DNA of 64,000 nucleotides, from the NCBI GenBank assembly GCA_016946835.1, contig JACVTC010000047.1, positions 1 to 64,000 of the forward strand, given 5' to 3'. This stretch comes from Neocallimastix lanati (nom. inval.). Its lineage: Eukaryota > Neocallimastigomycota > Neocallimastigomycetes > Neocallimastigales > Neocallimastigaceae. Positions 29,766-42,235 of the stretch are shown in pieces. The position numbers and the translations under genes were made by a program. The notes under the pieces were generated by a model, which did not search any database, was not told the origin of the DNA, and worked only from the letters and a program-made list of their open reading frames with translations. Each line of letters opens with the position of its first letter. Position 1 is the first letter of the stretch.

Positions 29766-32700
29766 CTAATAAAATTCGGTAGAAAAAGAATTATATATTT
29801 AAATATTTTATAGATGAAAAATTTTAGTTTAGAAATTTAATTAAATAAAAAAAATATATAAATTTTAGAAATTAATTTTATAGTAGTAAATAAATATATA
29901 TGCGTTTATAAGAAGTTGAAAAATTATAAAGTATTTATAAATGTATTAAAAAATATAGTAAAATATATACAGGAAAAGATTAATTTTTTTTTTTTTTTTA
30001 TAATAACATAATAAATAATTCATTAATTATAGGTCCTGTAAGAGGAATAGCGTTCCATCAAACTCAACCTTTATTTGTTTCTGGTGGTGATGATTATAAA
30101 GTTAAAGTTTGGAATTGGAAACAAAAGCGTTGTCTTTTTACATTAACGGGTCATTTAGATTATATTCGTACAACTTATTTCCATCATGAGCATCCATGGA
30201 TTATATCAGCATCTGATGATCAAACTATTCGTATTTGGAATTGGCAATCAAGAAATTGTATTTCAATTCTTACTGGACATAATCACTATGTTATGTGTGC
30301 ACAATTCCATCCAAAAGAAGATTTAATTGTTTCAGCTTCATTAGATCGAACAGTAAGAGTATGGGATATTAGTGGTAAGTGTATTAAAAAAATTAGATTT
30401 TAATAAAAAGTTCATAATATTTTTGTTATTAAAATCTATAAATTAAAAATTATTAAATAGGTCTCGTTAAGAAACATGCAGCTCCAGGAATAAATAGTTT
30501 TGAAGATAATAGAAATAATAGAAATCAACCAGATTTGTTTGGTACTTCAGATGCTGTAGTTAAGTTTGTATTAGAAGGTCATGATCGTGGTGTAAATTGG
30601 GCTGCTTTTCATCCAACTTACCCATTAATTGTTTCAGGCGCTGATGATAGACAAGTTAAATTATGGAGAATGAATGGTATTATTATATATAATTAATATT
30701 ATATTATATATACATATATAGAATTATCAATAAAAAACTATATAATCAATAAATTATAATAATAAACAAATAATAATAAAATAAAATAATAATAGAAACT
30801 AAGGCATGGGAAGTTGATACTTGTCGTGGTCATTACAACAATATTTCTTGTGTTATTTTCCATCCACACCAAGAATTAATTATTAGTGATTCTGAAGATA
30901 AAACAATAAGAATTTGGGATATGACAAAGAGAACTTGTTTGCAAACTTTCAAGAGAGAACATGATCGATTCTGGGTTATTACTGCTCATCCAGAACTTAA
31001 TCTCTTTGCTGCTGGTAATAACAATTTCTTAAGAAATTTTAATTTTTAAAGAATTAAATGATTTAATGAAACTTATTTATAAATATATTAAATAGGTCAT
31101 GATAATGGTTTAATTGTATTTAAGTTAGAAAGAGAAAGAATTGCATCTACTACTTATCAAAATACTTTATTCTTTATTAAAGATAAAAATATTAGAATGT
31201 ATGATTTTGATAACAAGGACATTCCTATTATGCCGCTTAGAACTGGATCTGGAACTTATACTCCACCAAGAACTATTTCATACAATCCAATTGAAAATGC
31301 TTTACTTGTTTGCTATGTAAGTGATATATTATTTCAGATAATTTAGAAATTAGATCAAAATATTGAATAATTATTTTAATAATAATTAAACATTTAATTA
31401 ATTTTCATTTAACAGACTACAGACGAAGGTATGTATGAATTGTATATGTTACCAAGAGATCAAAAAAATGAAGGTCATGATTCAATAGAACCAAAACATG
31501 GTACAGGTTATAATGCTGTATTTGTTGCTCGTAATCGTTTTGCAGTATTCAATAAAAATGAACAAGTAAATATAATTTATGAAATAATAATTAAATTTTA
31601 TTGATTTCAAATATGAAAATATATAAACATTATTGAATAATAAAATTTAATTATATTGTATTAATAATGAATTTACTATATTTTAAAAGCAAATTTATAT
31701 TAAAGATATTAAAAATGAAACTACTAAGCAATTTAAGACTCCAGCCTCTATTACAAATATTTATTATGCTGGTACAAGAAACTTATTAATGACTACACCA
31801 TCATCAGTAATTTTATTCGATATTGAATCTCGTTCAATTATTGCAGAATTATCAGCAAGTAATGTTCGTTATGTTGTATGGTCACAAAATATGTCAATGG
31901 TAGCTTTATTAAGCAAACATTGTAAGCTATTTAATAAATAAAATAAAAAAATAATTTTAGAATTATTTAATTTTAATCTCTTATTAATTAATATAATATA
32001 TTATTAAATTCCAAAAAAAAAAAAAATAAAAAATAAAAAATAAAAATAAAAATAAAATAAAATGAAATGAATTAAACAAACAAATAAATAAATAAATAAA
32101 TAAATAAGCAATTATTATTGCTAATAAGCAATTAGAACAGCTTTGTTTAATTCATGAAACTATTAAAATTAAAAGTGGTGCATGGGATGAACTTGGTATC
32201 TTTATTTACACAACACTTAATCATCTTAAATATGTCCTTCCACAAGGGTAATATATATAATATTTAAAATGAAAAATATTAATAGAAAATAATATTAAAT
32301 TAATTATTTAATTTTTAATATATATATATTCATAATGTTAATGTAAAAATAGTGATAATGGTATTATTCGTACACTCGAACAGCCAGTTTATTTAACTAA
32401 AATTGCTAATCAAAATATTCATTGTTTAGATCGTGATGGGAAGCCAAGAGTTATGACTGTTGATCCAACAGAATATCACTTTAAATTAGCATTAGTTAAT
32501 AAGAAATATGATGAAGTTTTACGTATTATTCAAACTTCTAATTTAGTTGGCCAATCTATCATATCATACCTTCAGAAGAAGGGATATGCTGATGTAATTA
32601 TAAAATAGATATAATAAAAGAATTATTAATATCCATATTATTTAATAATTTATAAAATATTAATTAATATTATATCATTAATATTCATGAAATAATATAA

Positions 32701-34941
32701 TAATAGATTGCCTTACATTTCGTTAAAGATGAAAATACAAGATTTGATATAGCTATTGAATGTGGTAATATTGATATTGCTTTAGAAACCGCTAAATCCT
32801 TAGATAATGAAGAGTGCTGGAAAAGTTTAGGTGAAGAAGCTCTTCGTCAAGGAAAACATCAAGTAAATATGATTTATCAAATTTATTTAGAATATTGTTT
32901 TGATGTAATAGCATCAAAATTAAATTTATATTATTATAATTTTTTATTTTGAAATATTTAAGGTTGTTGAGTCAGTTTATCAAAGAATTAAAGATTATGA
33001 TAAATTATCCTTTTTATATCTTATTACTGGTAATACAGAAAAATTAAAGAAAATGTTAAAAATTGCAGAACTTCGAAACGATTATATGTCACGTTACCAC
33101 AATTCCCTTTATTTAGGTGATATTGAGGAACAAATTAAAATGTTTAAGGAACTTGGTCAAGTTCAAATGGCATATTTAGCTGCGAAGAGTCATGGATTAG
33201 AAGAAGAAGCTGAAAAAATATTAATTGAAACAGAAGTTACTCCAGATAAAATTTCATCCCTTCCATCAAATGGAATTTTATTAAAACCTCCTACTCCAAT
33301 TAACCGTCAAGAACAAAATTGGCCTTTATTAGAAATTTCAAGAAATATATTCTCAAACTCAATGTTACAAGAAAGTGAAAATCCAACTCAAACCATTGAG
33401 CCAACAGGCACTGGCATGTTTGATGGTGTTGGTGAATGGGCTAATGATGATTCAAATGATATGCCAGATTTAACAAAATTGAATTTATCAGCTGCTGATG
33501 CTATTGATGTACCATTAGAAGATGGTGGTTGGGATATTGACGTTGAAATTCCACTTCCAGAAGAACAACTTCCAAATTCAAATAATAATGATTATAATTC
33601 TGTTATAACTCAAGGTATGAGTAGAAATGAACAATGGGCTCGTAATTCTAATATCGCTGTTGATCATATTGCTGCAGGTCAATTTGAATCAGCTATGAAG
33701 GTAATATTATATATATATATACATATATAATATAATTCAAAAATTAAAGTAGTATAATTAAATTATTAAATTTAAATTTTAGATCTTAAATACTCAAGCT
33801 GGTATTGTAAACTTCGAAGTATTAAAGCCAATGTTTATGAGTGTATACCAATCAGCTAAATCATACTTTAGTGGTGTCCCAGTATCACAACCTCTTTCAT
33901 TCCCAATTGAAAGAGTTTGGGATGAAAATCCTCATAAACTTCTGCCATATGTTTGTGTTACATATCAAAATGTTCTTTCTAAATTACAAGAAGCATATTC
34001 AGCTACTACTAGTGGTAAATTTACTGATGCTTTAGTTTGCTTCAATACTATCTTAAATATGATTCCATTTGTCGTTGTTAACAAGTCTAGTGATCTTGAT
34101 GAAGTAAGTTTATAAATATATATTAAAAAAAAAAAAAATAAAATAAAATAAATGATTGAATTATAAATATAAAGTATAGAATGATTAATATAATAATATA
34201 AAATATAATATAATATTAATTTAAATAAAAAATTCAAAATTTAAAAATATATTATTTAATTAGATTAAAAAGATCATTACCTATGCTCGTGAATATATTC
34301 TTGGATTAAAAATGGAAACCTATAGAAAAGAACTTCCAATGGATAATATGAAGAACATTAAGAGAAATGTTGAATTAGCTGCATACTTTACACATTGTCA
34401 AATGCAACCAGCACATATACAATTATCTCTACGTGTTGCTATATCATTAAGTACGAAAGTTAAAAACTTTGGTACAACTTTAATATTTATTAGACGTTTA
34501 TTAGAATTAAACCCATCTCCACAAGTTGCTCAATGGGTAATTATTATAATTATTTAAGTTTAAAATAAATTATTTTTGAGTTATATTGATATAAATATTT
34601 AACTAAATATATATTTATATTTTATATAATACACAATTAAATAATTAAATAATAATAATTAATATAATAATATTAATTTTGATTAAAAGGCAAGATCTAT
34701 GCAACAAAGATTAGAAAGAAATAATACTGATGAAATTCAACTCGATTATGATCAATACAATCCATTTGTTATTTGTGGTTATTCATACACTCCAATTTAT
34801 CGTGGTAATCCAGTTATTAATTGTCCATATTGTAATGCTTCATTTAAGCCAGACTACGAACATAAATTATGTCCAATATGTCAATTAGCTTTAATAGGTA
34901 GTAAAGCTTCAGGCTTAAGGAATATCGTTGAAAATAATTAA
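29517..34941 (+). CDS. COPA: Coatomer subunit alpha (alpha-COP)
   Basis: Fourteen exons join in phase: 29517-29670, 30033-30374, 30461-30676, 30796-31014, 31096-31316, 31416-31565, 31690-31921, 32109-32247, 32353-32593, 32707-32862, 32963-33700, 33783-34103, 34264-34536 and 34690-34941, for 1217 aa, the usual family length. Alpha-COP is the scaffold of the COPI coat, with beta'- and epsilon-COP, and recognises KKXX cargo for Golgi-to-ER transport. [19 protein letters not shown] starts a seven-bladed WD40 propeller (residues ~1-320). A second WD-like and alpha-solenoid region follows, then an acidic linker ([11 protein letters not shown]-like, near 33420-33560). The COPI C-terminal domain ends with paired Cys motifs (CPYC...CPIC). 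All introns are GT-AG. Confidence 0.97.
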
Positions 34942-34948
34942 ATATTTT

Positions 34949-34984
<36 letters not shown>

Positions 34985-35015
34985 AAAATCAATTATTTAT
35001 AAATAATTAAAATTT

Positions 35016-35058
<43 letters not shown>

Positions 35059-36295
35059 CCTTCTTATTTCAGAATGATGTTTAAATCAGGATTTTATTAA
35101 ATAGGGGAATTAAAAATAATTTAAAAATTTATAATAGTATTATATAAAATTTTAATCATTAAAAAAAATATAAATAAATTCATAAATTATATAAATATAT
35201 ATATATATATATAATATATAATATATAAAATAAGTAAAAATAAAATTACATTTTACCAGTAATAATTAAAATAAAATAAAAAATTAATAATAATAATAAT
35301 AATAATATAAAAAATAAATAAATATATAAATTTAAAAAAAGAAATTAGAGAAAAAAAATAGTTAATATTTTTTTTAAATAACAATAATTAATAAATAATA
35401 AAAATAATAAAAATAATAAAAAATAAAAAAATAAAAAAAAAAAAAAAAAAAAAAAAAAAAGAAAAATAAAAAAACAAAAGAAAAATAAAAAAAAAATTAA
35501 AATGTAAAAAAAAATATAAACAAATAAAATATATTAAAAATAATTTTTTTCTTTTTAAATTTTCATTATTGAATTTAAATTCTGTATATAATTTAAATAT
35601 AGATAATGTTTATTATTATTATTATTTTAATTTATTAAAAATACTAAAAATTATGTGTTTGTGGTAATTATAATAATAGAAATATTAATTATTATTATTA
35701 TTATTATCCCCAATGATGGAACCGAAGCTGTATGATTTCTGAGGGGGTTCAGCAATTAGTATTATAATAAAATTTAAATTACTTTTCAATTTTTAATGCA
35801 ATCTTTATTTTTTATATAAATCATAACTGTATTTTTAAATCAATTTTTCAACCAAAAGAATTTTTTACACTATACTACTAACAATATTGTTTTTATTTTT
35901 TTTTCTCCTATATTTTTAAAGTTTTTCTATTCTATATATATATATATTATATATATATATATATATTATATTATATATATATATATATATATTTTTTTTT
36001 TTCTATCTTTATATATTTTACTTTATATTTTTATATAAATTTTTACTTTAGGTTTTTAATTTTCATATCCTTTTAAAATATTTTTTATTTTTTACTTTAA
36101 ATAAATATATTATTTTACATTATATTTTATTGAATAAATAATTTTTCCACTAACTATTGTTTTTTAATATATCTTAGGAAATTCAATTCATGTGAAACAA
36201 TTAACTTTTATATTCAGTAAATTTAAATGTTAATATTTTATATATAATTCTTTGGTATTCAATCCTTATAATAAATTCACAATAAATAGAAATTA
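34942..36295. other. Spacer between COPA and the LINE
   Basis: A/T tracts and (TA)n runs, with no ORF. One small island of normal base composition lies at 35707-35754 and is listed separately. Confidence 0.7.
35707..35754 (+). ncRNA. GC island with box C/D-like (kink-turn) motifs
   Basis: CCCC precedes AATGATGG (box C-like), and CTGA (box D) is followed by GGGGG. A terminal CCCC/GGGG stem would thus close a C/D kink-turn around 19 nt. An alternative fold pairs GAACC with GGTTC and GCTG with CAGC. The element is too short for a standard C/D snoRNA and could be chance or a repeat relic. Confidence 0.25.
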
Positions 36296-36325
36296 AGTCA
36301 GTTCTGTTATCATCAAACTCTAAAC

Positions 36326-36787
36326 ATGGATGCTTCTAACTCAGTTAATAATACTCCCTTCCATCGTGGTTTCTACTGCTTCGGTAATCATATGAATAAT
36401 TATAGCCTTATCTTTATCCATAACCTTAATTCTTGGTCCCCTAGTAATCTAATGGCTCAAGTTATTAGTAAGATCCCTAACTACAATGAAATTATTCCAT
36501 ATGTTAAAAAACTTTTTTCTACAAGGTACGGCTCATACTTCATTATTAGGGTTAATAAACACAAAAATGATCTCAAATTTTTCGATGTTTTAGATTTCTT
36601 AAGAGATAAAATTCCTGAAACAGCTAAAATTACCTGGACTTTGTGTAATAAACTTAAACAAATGAACAAGTCAAGAAAATCTAATAATAATGATGTTGAA
36701 CTTAATCCTATGGCGAAAGATTTTTTCTCTAGCCATCTAAATTCAAATTCTTCTTTCTTTAATCTCTGTGTTAGTTGGAATATTTAA
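36326..36787 (+). CDS. LINE N-terminal segment ending in the endonuclease start
   Basis: A 153-aa frame from ATG at 36326. No zinc finger or RRM can be seen; the content is Ser, Asn, Phe and Lys rich. It ends with CVSWNI and TAA. WNING is the canonical start of APE endonucleases, and the text NGWNTEKRDSI continues immediately in the next frame. One extra T in the ATTT at 36782-36785 explains the break. This is therefore the N-terminus of the large LINE protein, not a separate ORF1. Confidence 0.8.
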   Translation: MDASNSVNNTPFHRGFYCFGNHMNNYSLIFIHNLNSWSPSNLMAQVISKIPNYNEIIPYVKKLFSTRYGSYFIIRVNKHKNDLKFFDVLDFLRDKIPETAKITWTLCNKLKQMNKSRKSNNNDVELNPMAKDFFSSHLNSNSSFFNLCVSWNI

Positions 36788-39662
36788 CGGTTGGAATACT
36801 GAAAAACGTGATAGTATTTTATATCTTAACTCTATTTTCAAACCTATATGTATCTGTTTACAAGAAACTGGAAAAAGTAAATATCATCCAAAAGATGTTT
36901 CATCACCATTAATTCCATATTACAACTCAGTTTTCCTTAGAGCTAATCCTAAAATCCCTGGTATGAGAGGACTCTTTATTGGTGTTCATTCTTCGTGCTC
37001 TTTTTTCCAAGAACCGTTTTTATACAAATATATCATTTCAGTAAATATTACTTCTTTCTGGAATCAAAAATGTACTATTGGTAATATCTACTTCCCTCAA
37101 AGCAAATGGAAGGAAGAAAGACTAGCTGCTTTTGATGAACTTTCTCAATGGTTACGTTTTCACAATAGAAAAAACGTTCCTGCTGTCCTAGTTGGTGATT
37201 TTAACATGTCATTAAAGAAGATCAAAACATACATTTCAAATAATTTTTTTTATTGGTATATTGCTCCCTTATATGGTAATAAATTTACTTATGCCAAAGG
37301 TACTAGATCATCTTGTATTGACCATGTCATATATAATGAGGCTTTGGCAGCTCATTTTAATAAAACCTCGGTTTGCACTTCATTTTATGGTATTTCTGAT
37401 CATAAACCTATTATACTTTCTTGCAACAAAGTTCTCTCCGATGGCTTTATAAGGCCTGCTAAAGTTTCTAAATGGTCTACACATATTTGTAAAACAAAAA
37501 ATTCAGATATTTTATCACATAATTATTTTTCAATCTTAGCAAATGACCTCGATTCTCATTACAATTCGCTCACGGCTGATGAAATGGTAGAAAAATTTAT
37601 CAATACAGCAAATAATATCGGGAAGGATATTAAGGCTTTCATTCCAACAAATTTAAAGGGCTCTGCTTTTCATTGTCCTTATTACATTAAAAGACTGTCT
37701 CATGAAAAACATATTGCATTTCGAAATATTAAGCCTTACTTTAACTGTGAAAATGTTGATAATTACCTTGAACAATTTAATAAATATGAAAAACTTTGCA
37801 AATTAATCAAGAAAACAAAGAGCAAATTTCGTTCTGCTAGATTTAAAGCTAATATAGTAAAAATTGGTAATTATTTTTTGAATAAAGATTTCAAAAATGG
37901 ATGGAGATGTTTAAAAAAAATGGCTAAACCATCGTATTCATCTACCTCCCCTACTTGCATAAAATCTAAATTTGGTCAAGATATTATCTCTCCTACTAAT
38001 CAATTAGATAGATGGGCTGAATATTATAAAGATCTAGCTTCTGATCCCTCAGGTCACAGCCTTAATCGTAACTTCTGGATCCATGCTTTACGGAATATTA
38101 GTCTTAGATCCTCTACCTGGAATATCAACGATCCCATTACGATTGACGATATTAAAAAAACTATTTCATCTATGAAAAACAACAAAGCACCCGGCCCCGA
38201 TGGTATCCCGATTGAATTCTACAAAGCTCTGTTTTGTAATGAAGAATTACTAGAAACACATCCTGCCGCTGGAAAGTGTCTTAAATTGATTTTTAATAAA
38301 ATATGGAATGGGTCCTTTCCTAAAAAATGGAACTCAGCTTCCATTGTATCAATCCCTAAGAAAGGTGACCTATCAGATTGTAGTAATTATCGAGGTATTT
38401 CTCTCATTAATGTTGGACTGAAAATCATTTCAAAAATTATAACAGATAGAATATCTTCTTACGCACTCTCACACAATTTCATTAGACCTGAACAATTTGG
38501 CTTTCGCAACCGTGAAGAATGCATTAGTTTATTCATTTCCGTTAGAGAAATATGCCAAAGAAGAAAATTTCAAGGAAAATTCACATATTTAGCCTTTTTA
38601 GATCTTAAAAAAGCTTATGATTCAGTTCCTATTTTTAACATTCTTACTAAATTATATCATTATGGAGTACGTGGTAAATGTTTTGATTTTCTATGTAATT
38701 TATATATTTCATCTAAAGCACGTTCTCGATTTGCTTCAATGTTATCAAATGAATTTCCTATTAAAAGAGGTGTTCGTCAAGGTTGTCCATTTTCTCCGAT
38801 CTTATTCAATTTATTTATCAATGATATATTAAATGACTGTGAAAAGTATGGTGTTAATATTGGAAGAAAAAAGTATTGTGGTGGACTCTTTGCTGATGAT
38901 ATTGTTCTCATTGCTCCAAGTGCAAAAAATTTAGAAAAATTATTAAAAAAAGTACACAAATGGGCTAATTTAAATGAAATGACTTTTGGTATTGAAAAAT
39001 GTGCAACTATGGTTATAAAACCATTGAACTTCCAATCTCCTCCAAACTATAGTGACCTAACCTTCTATTTAGGAATGAATGCTATTCCTAAAGTTTCTAG
39101 TTATATTTATCTTGGTATTCCTTTTTCTGATGATCTCTTACTAGAACACATTATATCTCACATGCATTTTAAAGTTAGAAAATCCCTTCTTTCATTTACA
39201 CGTTTCTTCTCAAATAAACTTATCCCTATTGCATACAAGAAAAAAGTTCTTCAATCCTTTGTTATTAGTAAAGTAATTTATTATTCTCCTTTACTTGGTT
39301 CAAACAAATCTAGAACGGCCAGAATTCAAACATTAATTAATACTGGTCTATTTTGGTGTATCGGCTCCTTCTCTAAAAATGGTAAAACAAGTTCAGAAAA
39401 CAATGACTATATAAGACATATTTCTACTATGAGTACTTATGCTTTATCTCGAGATCTAAGCATTCCTCCTATTGCTGGTGTCTGCGCAGCCTTACAGATT
39501 AAATCATTTGCAAAATGGAGTAAATCAAACTGTATTATAAAGGATCTTATTAAATCTATTCCCAAAATGCCTTATTATTCTTGGAATAAAGAATCTAGAA
39601 CACTGTATAAAAAAATCAAAAAATATAAATGTGAAACATATGACGATATTTTAGAACGTTAA
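36768..39662 (+). CDS. LINE endonuclease and reverse transcriptase
   Basis: A 964-aa open frame; the first ~6 residues from its Met are out of the natural frame. The APE endonuclease covers about residues 5-225, with ICLQETGK, LVGDFNMS, SCIDHVIY and the catalytic SDHKPI. It nicks target DNA for target-primed reverse transcription. The RT spans about 460-760, with KAPGPDGIPIEFYK, FLDLKKAYDSVP, RGVRQGCPFSPILFN and the active site FADD at 708-711. A thumb/connection region follows, with SPLLGSNKSRT. It ends at TAA in ILER-stop-WKS, where the diverged minus-strand LINE has Tyr, so a sense codon was lost. Confidence 0.93.
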   Translation: MLVGIFNGWNTEKRDSILYLNSIFKPICICLQETGKSKYHPKDVSSPLIPYYNSVFLRANPKIPGMRGLFIGVHSSCSFFQEPFLYKYIISVNITSFWNQKCTIGNIYFPQSKWKEERLAAFDELSQWLRFHNRKNVPAVLVGDFNMSLKKIKTYISNNFFYWYIAPLYGNKFTYAKGTRSSCIDHVIYNEALAAHFNKTSVCTSFYGISDHKPIILSCNKVLSDGFIRPAKVSKWSTHICKTKNSDILSHNYFSILANDLDSHYNSLTADEMVEKFINTANNIGKDIKAFIPTNLKGSAFHCPYYIKRLSHEKHIAFRNIKPYFNCENVDNYLEQFNKYEKLCKLIKKTKSKFRSARFKANIVKIGNYFLNKDFKNGWRCLKKMAKPSYSSTSPTCIKSKFGQDIISPTNQLDRWAEYYKDLASDPSGHSLNRNFWIHALRNISLRSSTWNINDPITIDDIKKTISSMKNNKAPGPDGIPIEFYKALFCNEELLETHPAAGKCLKLIFNKIWNGSFPKKWNSASIVSIPKKGDLSDCSNYRGISLINVGLKIISKIITDRISSYALSHNFIRPEQFGFRNREECISLFISVREICQRRKFQGKFTYLAFLDLKKAYDSVPIFNILTKLYHYGVRGKCFDFLCNLYISSKARSRFASMLSNEFPIKRGVRQGCPFSPILFNLFINDILNDCEKYGVNIGRKKYCGGLFADDIVLIAPSAKNLEKLLKKVHKWANLNEMTFGIEKCATMVIKPLNFQSPPNYSDLTFYLGMNAIPKVSSYIYLGIPFSDDLLLEHIISHMHFKVRKSLLSFTRFFSNKLIPIAYKKKVLQSFVISKVIYYSPLLGSNKSRTARIQTLINTGLFWCIGSFSKNGKTSSENNDYIRHISTMSTYALSRDLSIPPIAGVCAALQIKSFAKWSKSNCIIKDLIKSIPKMPYYSWNKESRTLYKKIKKYKCETYDDILER

Positions 39663-40358
39663 TGGAAATCAGTTGCCAAATTTCAAGGTATTAAAGGTCA
39701 AAATTACAATTGTAATAAGTTCTCAAATAATAAAGCTATAATTATGCTTAGCTTAAAATATCCCCAATTCAACATAGGGTTTTCGTGGATTATACATTTA
39801 CGCTGTAGTTATAAATACAATACTACTATTGCTATTAGAATGGGTAGAGTTTCAGAAGATTGTCCCAAGTCTTGCCCCTGTTGTGGCGAAGATAAACAAT
39901 CTTTTGAACATTGGATTTTTAAATGCGATGCTCTTGTATCTTTTAGATGGAATTCTTTAAATTTCATAGATGATCTTTATGTTTTATTCCTTAGGAAGAT
40001 TAGAGTGTTTAATCCTCTTTCTTCCTATGACTCTATTTCTAATTTTGAAGATTATATCAATCATTATATATACTTGTTCCTTCTTGGTGGGACTTTAGTT
40101 TTAAATGAGCTACATTTCGATAGTGGGGAACAGAGACAATTAAATGAACTACTTTTCAAAGGTTCATCTGAGTCACCTGTTCCAAAAATTGTGGGCTTGG
40201 CGGAATTCTTAACAAATGCAATACCTATCATAAGTAGTTCGTTTGAGCTATTATTTGATAGGTATTGTAAAATACCAAACTTATCCAAGAGTGTCGACGT
40301 CGTACTGATAAGGCATAATGATAATACAGGATCAGCATCTATTTTCTACAAAGGATGA
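39663..40358 (+). pseudogene. LINE C-terminal zinc-knuckle domain after the stop
   Basis: This is the same frame as the RT, separated only by TAA at 39660-39662. It carries the zinc motif CPKSCPCCG...HWIFKC found at the C-terminus of many LINE proteins. A conserved region with YLFLLGGTLV and FLTNAIPIISSSFELLFDRY follows. With the stop it would be lost unless read through. The stop is shared by the neighbouring tail copy. Confidence 0.85.
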
Positions 40359-40640
40359 ATCTCACCCTAATAGTTCAATAAATGATGAATCCGAGGAGAG
40401 TTTAGTGGATACCACACTATCTATTTTAAAGATGTTACTTCTAGGTTTTATTTCTTTTTTATTTGTTAGGAAGGGAAAAATTCCCGCATAGTACAACTTG
40501 CCGAAATGCATAGTATTTTCGAGACTTTCTATTTTTTTATTTTTTAAATTTTTTATTTTTTAATTTCAAATGTACTTTTTACCTACATGTATCTTTTAAA
40601 ATAAAATTAATAAAGTTATGGAAGTGTATTCTCTTCCCCG

Positions 40641-40687
<47 letters not shown>

Positions 40688-40689
<2 letters not shown>

Positions 40690-41773
40690 AAATCTATTCC
40701 CAAAATACCTTATTATTCCTGGACTAAAGAATCTAGAACTTTTTACAAAACAATCAAAAAATATAAATGTGAAAAATATGACGATATTTTAGAACGTTAA
40801 TGGAAATCAATTTCCAAATTTCAAGGTATTAAAGGTCAATACTACAGAAGTAACAAGTTCTCAAATAATAAAGCTATAATTATGCTTAGCTTAAAATATC
40901 CCCAATTCAACTTAGGGCTTTCGTGGATTATACATTTACGCTGTGGTTATAAATACAATACTACTATTGCTATTAGAATGGGTAGAGTTTCAGAAGATTG
41001 TGGCGAAGATAATCAATCTTTTGAACATTGGATTTTTAAATGCAATGCTCTTGCATCTTTTAGATGAAATTCTTTAAATTTCATCGATGATCTCTATGTT
41101 TTGTTCACTAGGAAGATTAGAGTGTTTAATCATCTTTCTTCTTATGACTCTATTTCTGATTTTGATGATTATATCAATCATTATATATACTTGTTCCTTC
41201 TTGGTGGAACTTTAAGTGAGCTACATTTCGATAGTAGGGAATAGAGACAATTAAATGAACTACTTTTCAAAGGTTTATCTGAGTCACCTGTTCCAAAAAT
41301 TGTGGGCTTGACGGAATTCTTAACTAGCGCAATACCTATAATAAGTAGTTCATTTGAGCTATTATTTGATAGGTATTCCAAATTACCAAACTTAACCAAG
41401 AGCGTCGACGTCGTACTGATAAGGCATAATGATAATACAGGATCATCATCTATTTCTACGAAGGGTGAATCTTGCCTTAGTAGTCAATAAATGATGAATC
41501 CGAGGAGAGTTTAATGGACACCACACTATCTATTTTAATGATGTTACTTCTAGGATTTATTATTTTTTTTATTTGTTAGGAAGGGAAAATTCCCGCATAG
41601 TACAACTTGCCGAAATACATAGTGTTTTTGAGCTTTTTTATTTTTTATTTTTTTACATTTATCTTCATTTTTAATTTATAATGTACTTTTCACCTTCATG
41701 TATTTTTTTATAATAAGATTAATAAATTTATGGAAGTGAATTCTCATTCTTGTCTAAAAAAAAAAAAAAAAAA
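40688..41773 (+). mobile_element. Second LINE copy, 5'-truncated, joined to the first poly-A
   Basis: This begins exactly where the poly-A of the first LINE ends and matches 39548-40644 with scattered differences. It has its own poly-A (41756-41773). Open pieces at 40688-40800, 40882-41067 and 41302-41490 are separated by stops and indels. It shares the TAA of the first copy (40798-40800). It lacks 21 bp covering most of the Cys residues of the zinc knuckle. It carries no endonuclease or RT. Confidence 0.9.
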
Positions 41774-42235
41774 TTCTTAATGTATGAATCATTCACGGTA
41801 CAGTATTGTATTATTATATTTATCCTGTATTTTTTTTTTTTTTTTTTTTTATTTTTATTTGTTAGATAGTTATGTAATTATGGTACTTTTTTATATTCTT
41901 GTAGAAATTCGTTTTATCTCGTGTTCTTTTTCCAATTTTTTGATAAAATTTTAATATTTAATATCCTTTACCCTTTTTATAAAAAATAATGAATTTTTAT
42001 TAATATTTTTATTTTTTTTTACCAATAATAAATTTAAAGTAAAAAAAATATCAAATTATAACTAAATTATTCATGGAATTTCTAAAAAAAACGCTATATT
42101 AATATGGAGAATTACTTCATCCTGAGAGTTAGCTATAATAATAAAATGAATTAAATGAAAGTTATTTTTATGATTACAAAATATTTGCTTGTTAAAGGAA
42201 TAAATTGGAAGGAAATTTAATGATTAATTTACCTT
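41774..42235. other. Short spacer between LINE copies
   Basis: No ORF. Text near 42110-42145 (ACTTCATCCTGAGAGTTAGC) resembles the LINE 3' UTR motif at 28340 and may be another tail fragment. Confidence 0.4.

Larger units (their letters stand above)
36296..40687 (+). mobile_element. Nearly full-length LINE (non-LTR retrotransposon)
   Basis: This unit has a short 5' UTR, a reading frame with APE-type endonuclease, reverse transcriptase and a C-terminal zinc knuckle, a ~285-bp 3' UTR and a poly-A tail (40644-40687). The left end is a guess from the start of coding-like text near 36296. The frame is broken once by an extra T at 36783-36785 and once by a TAA at 39660-39662. No RNase H is seen. 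The clade is not assigned. Confidence 0.9.
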
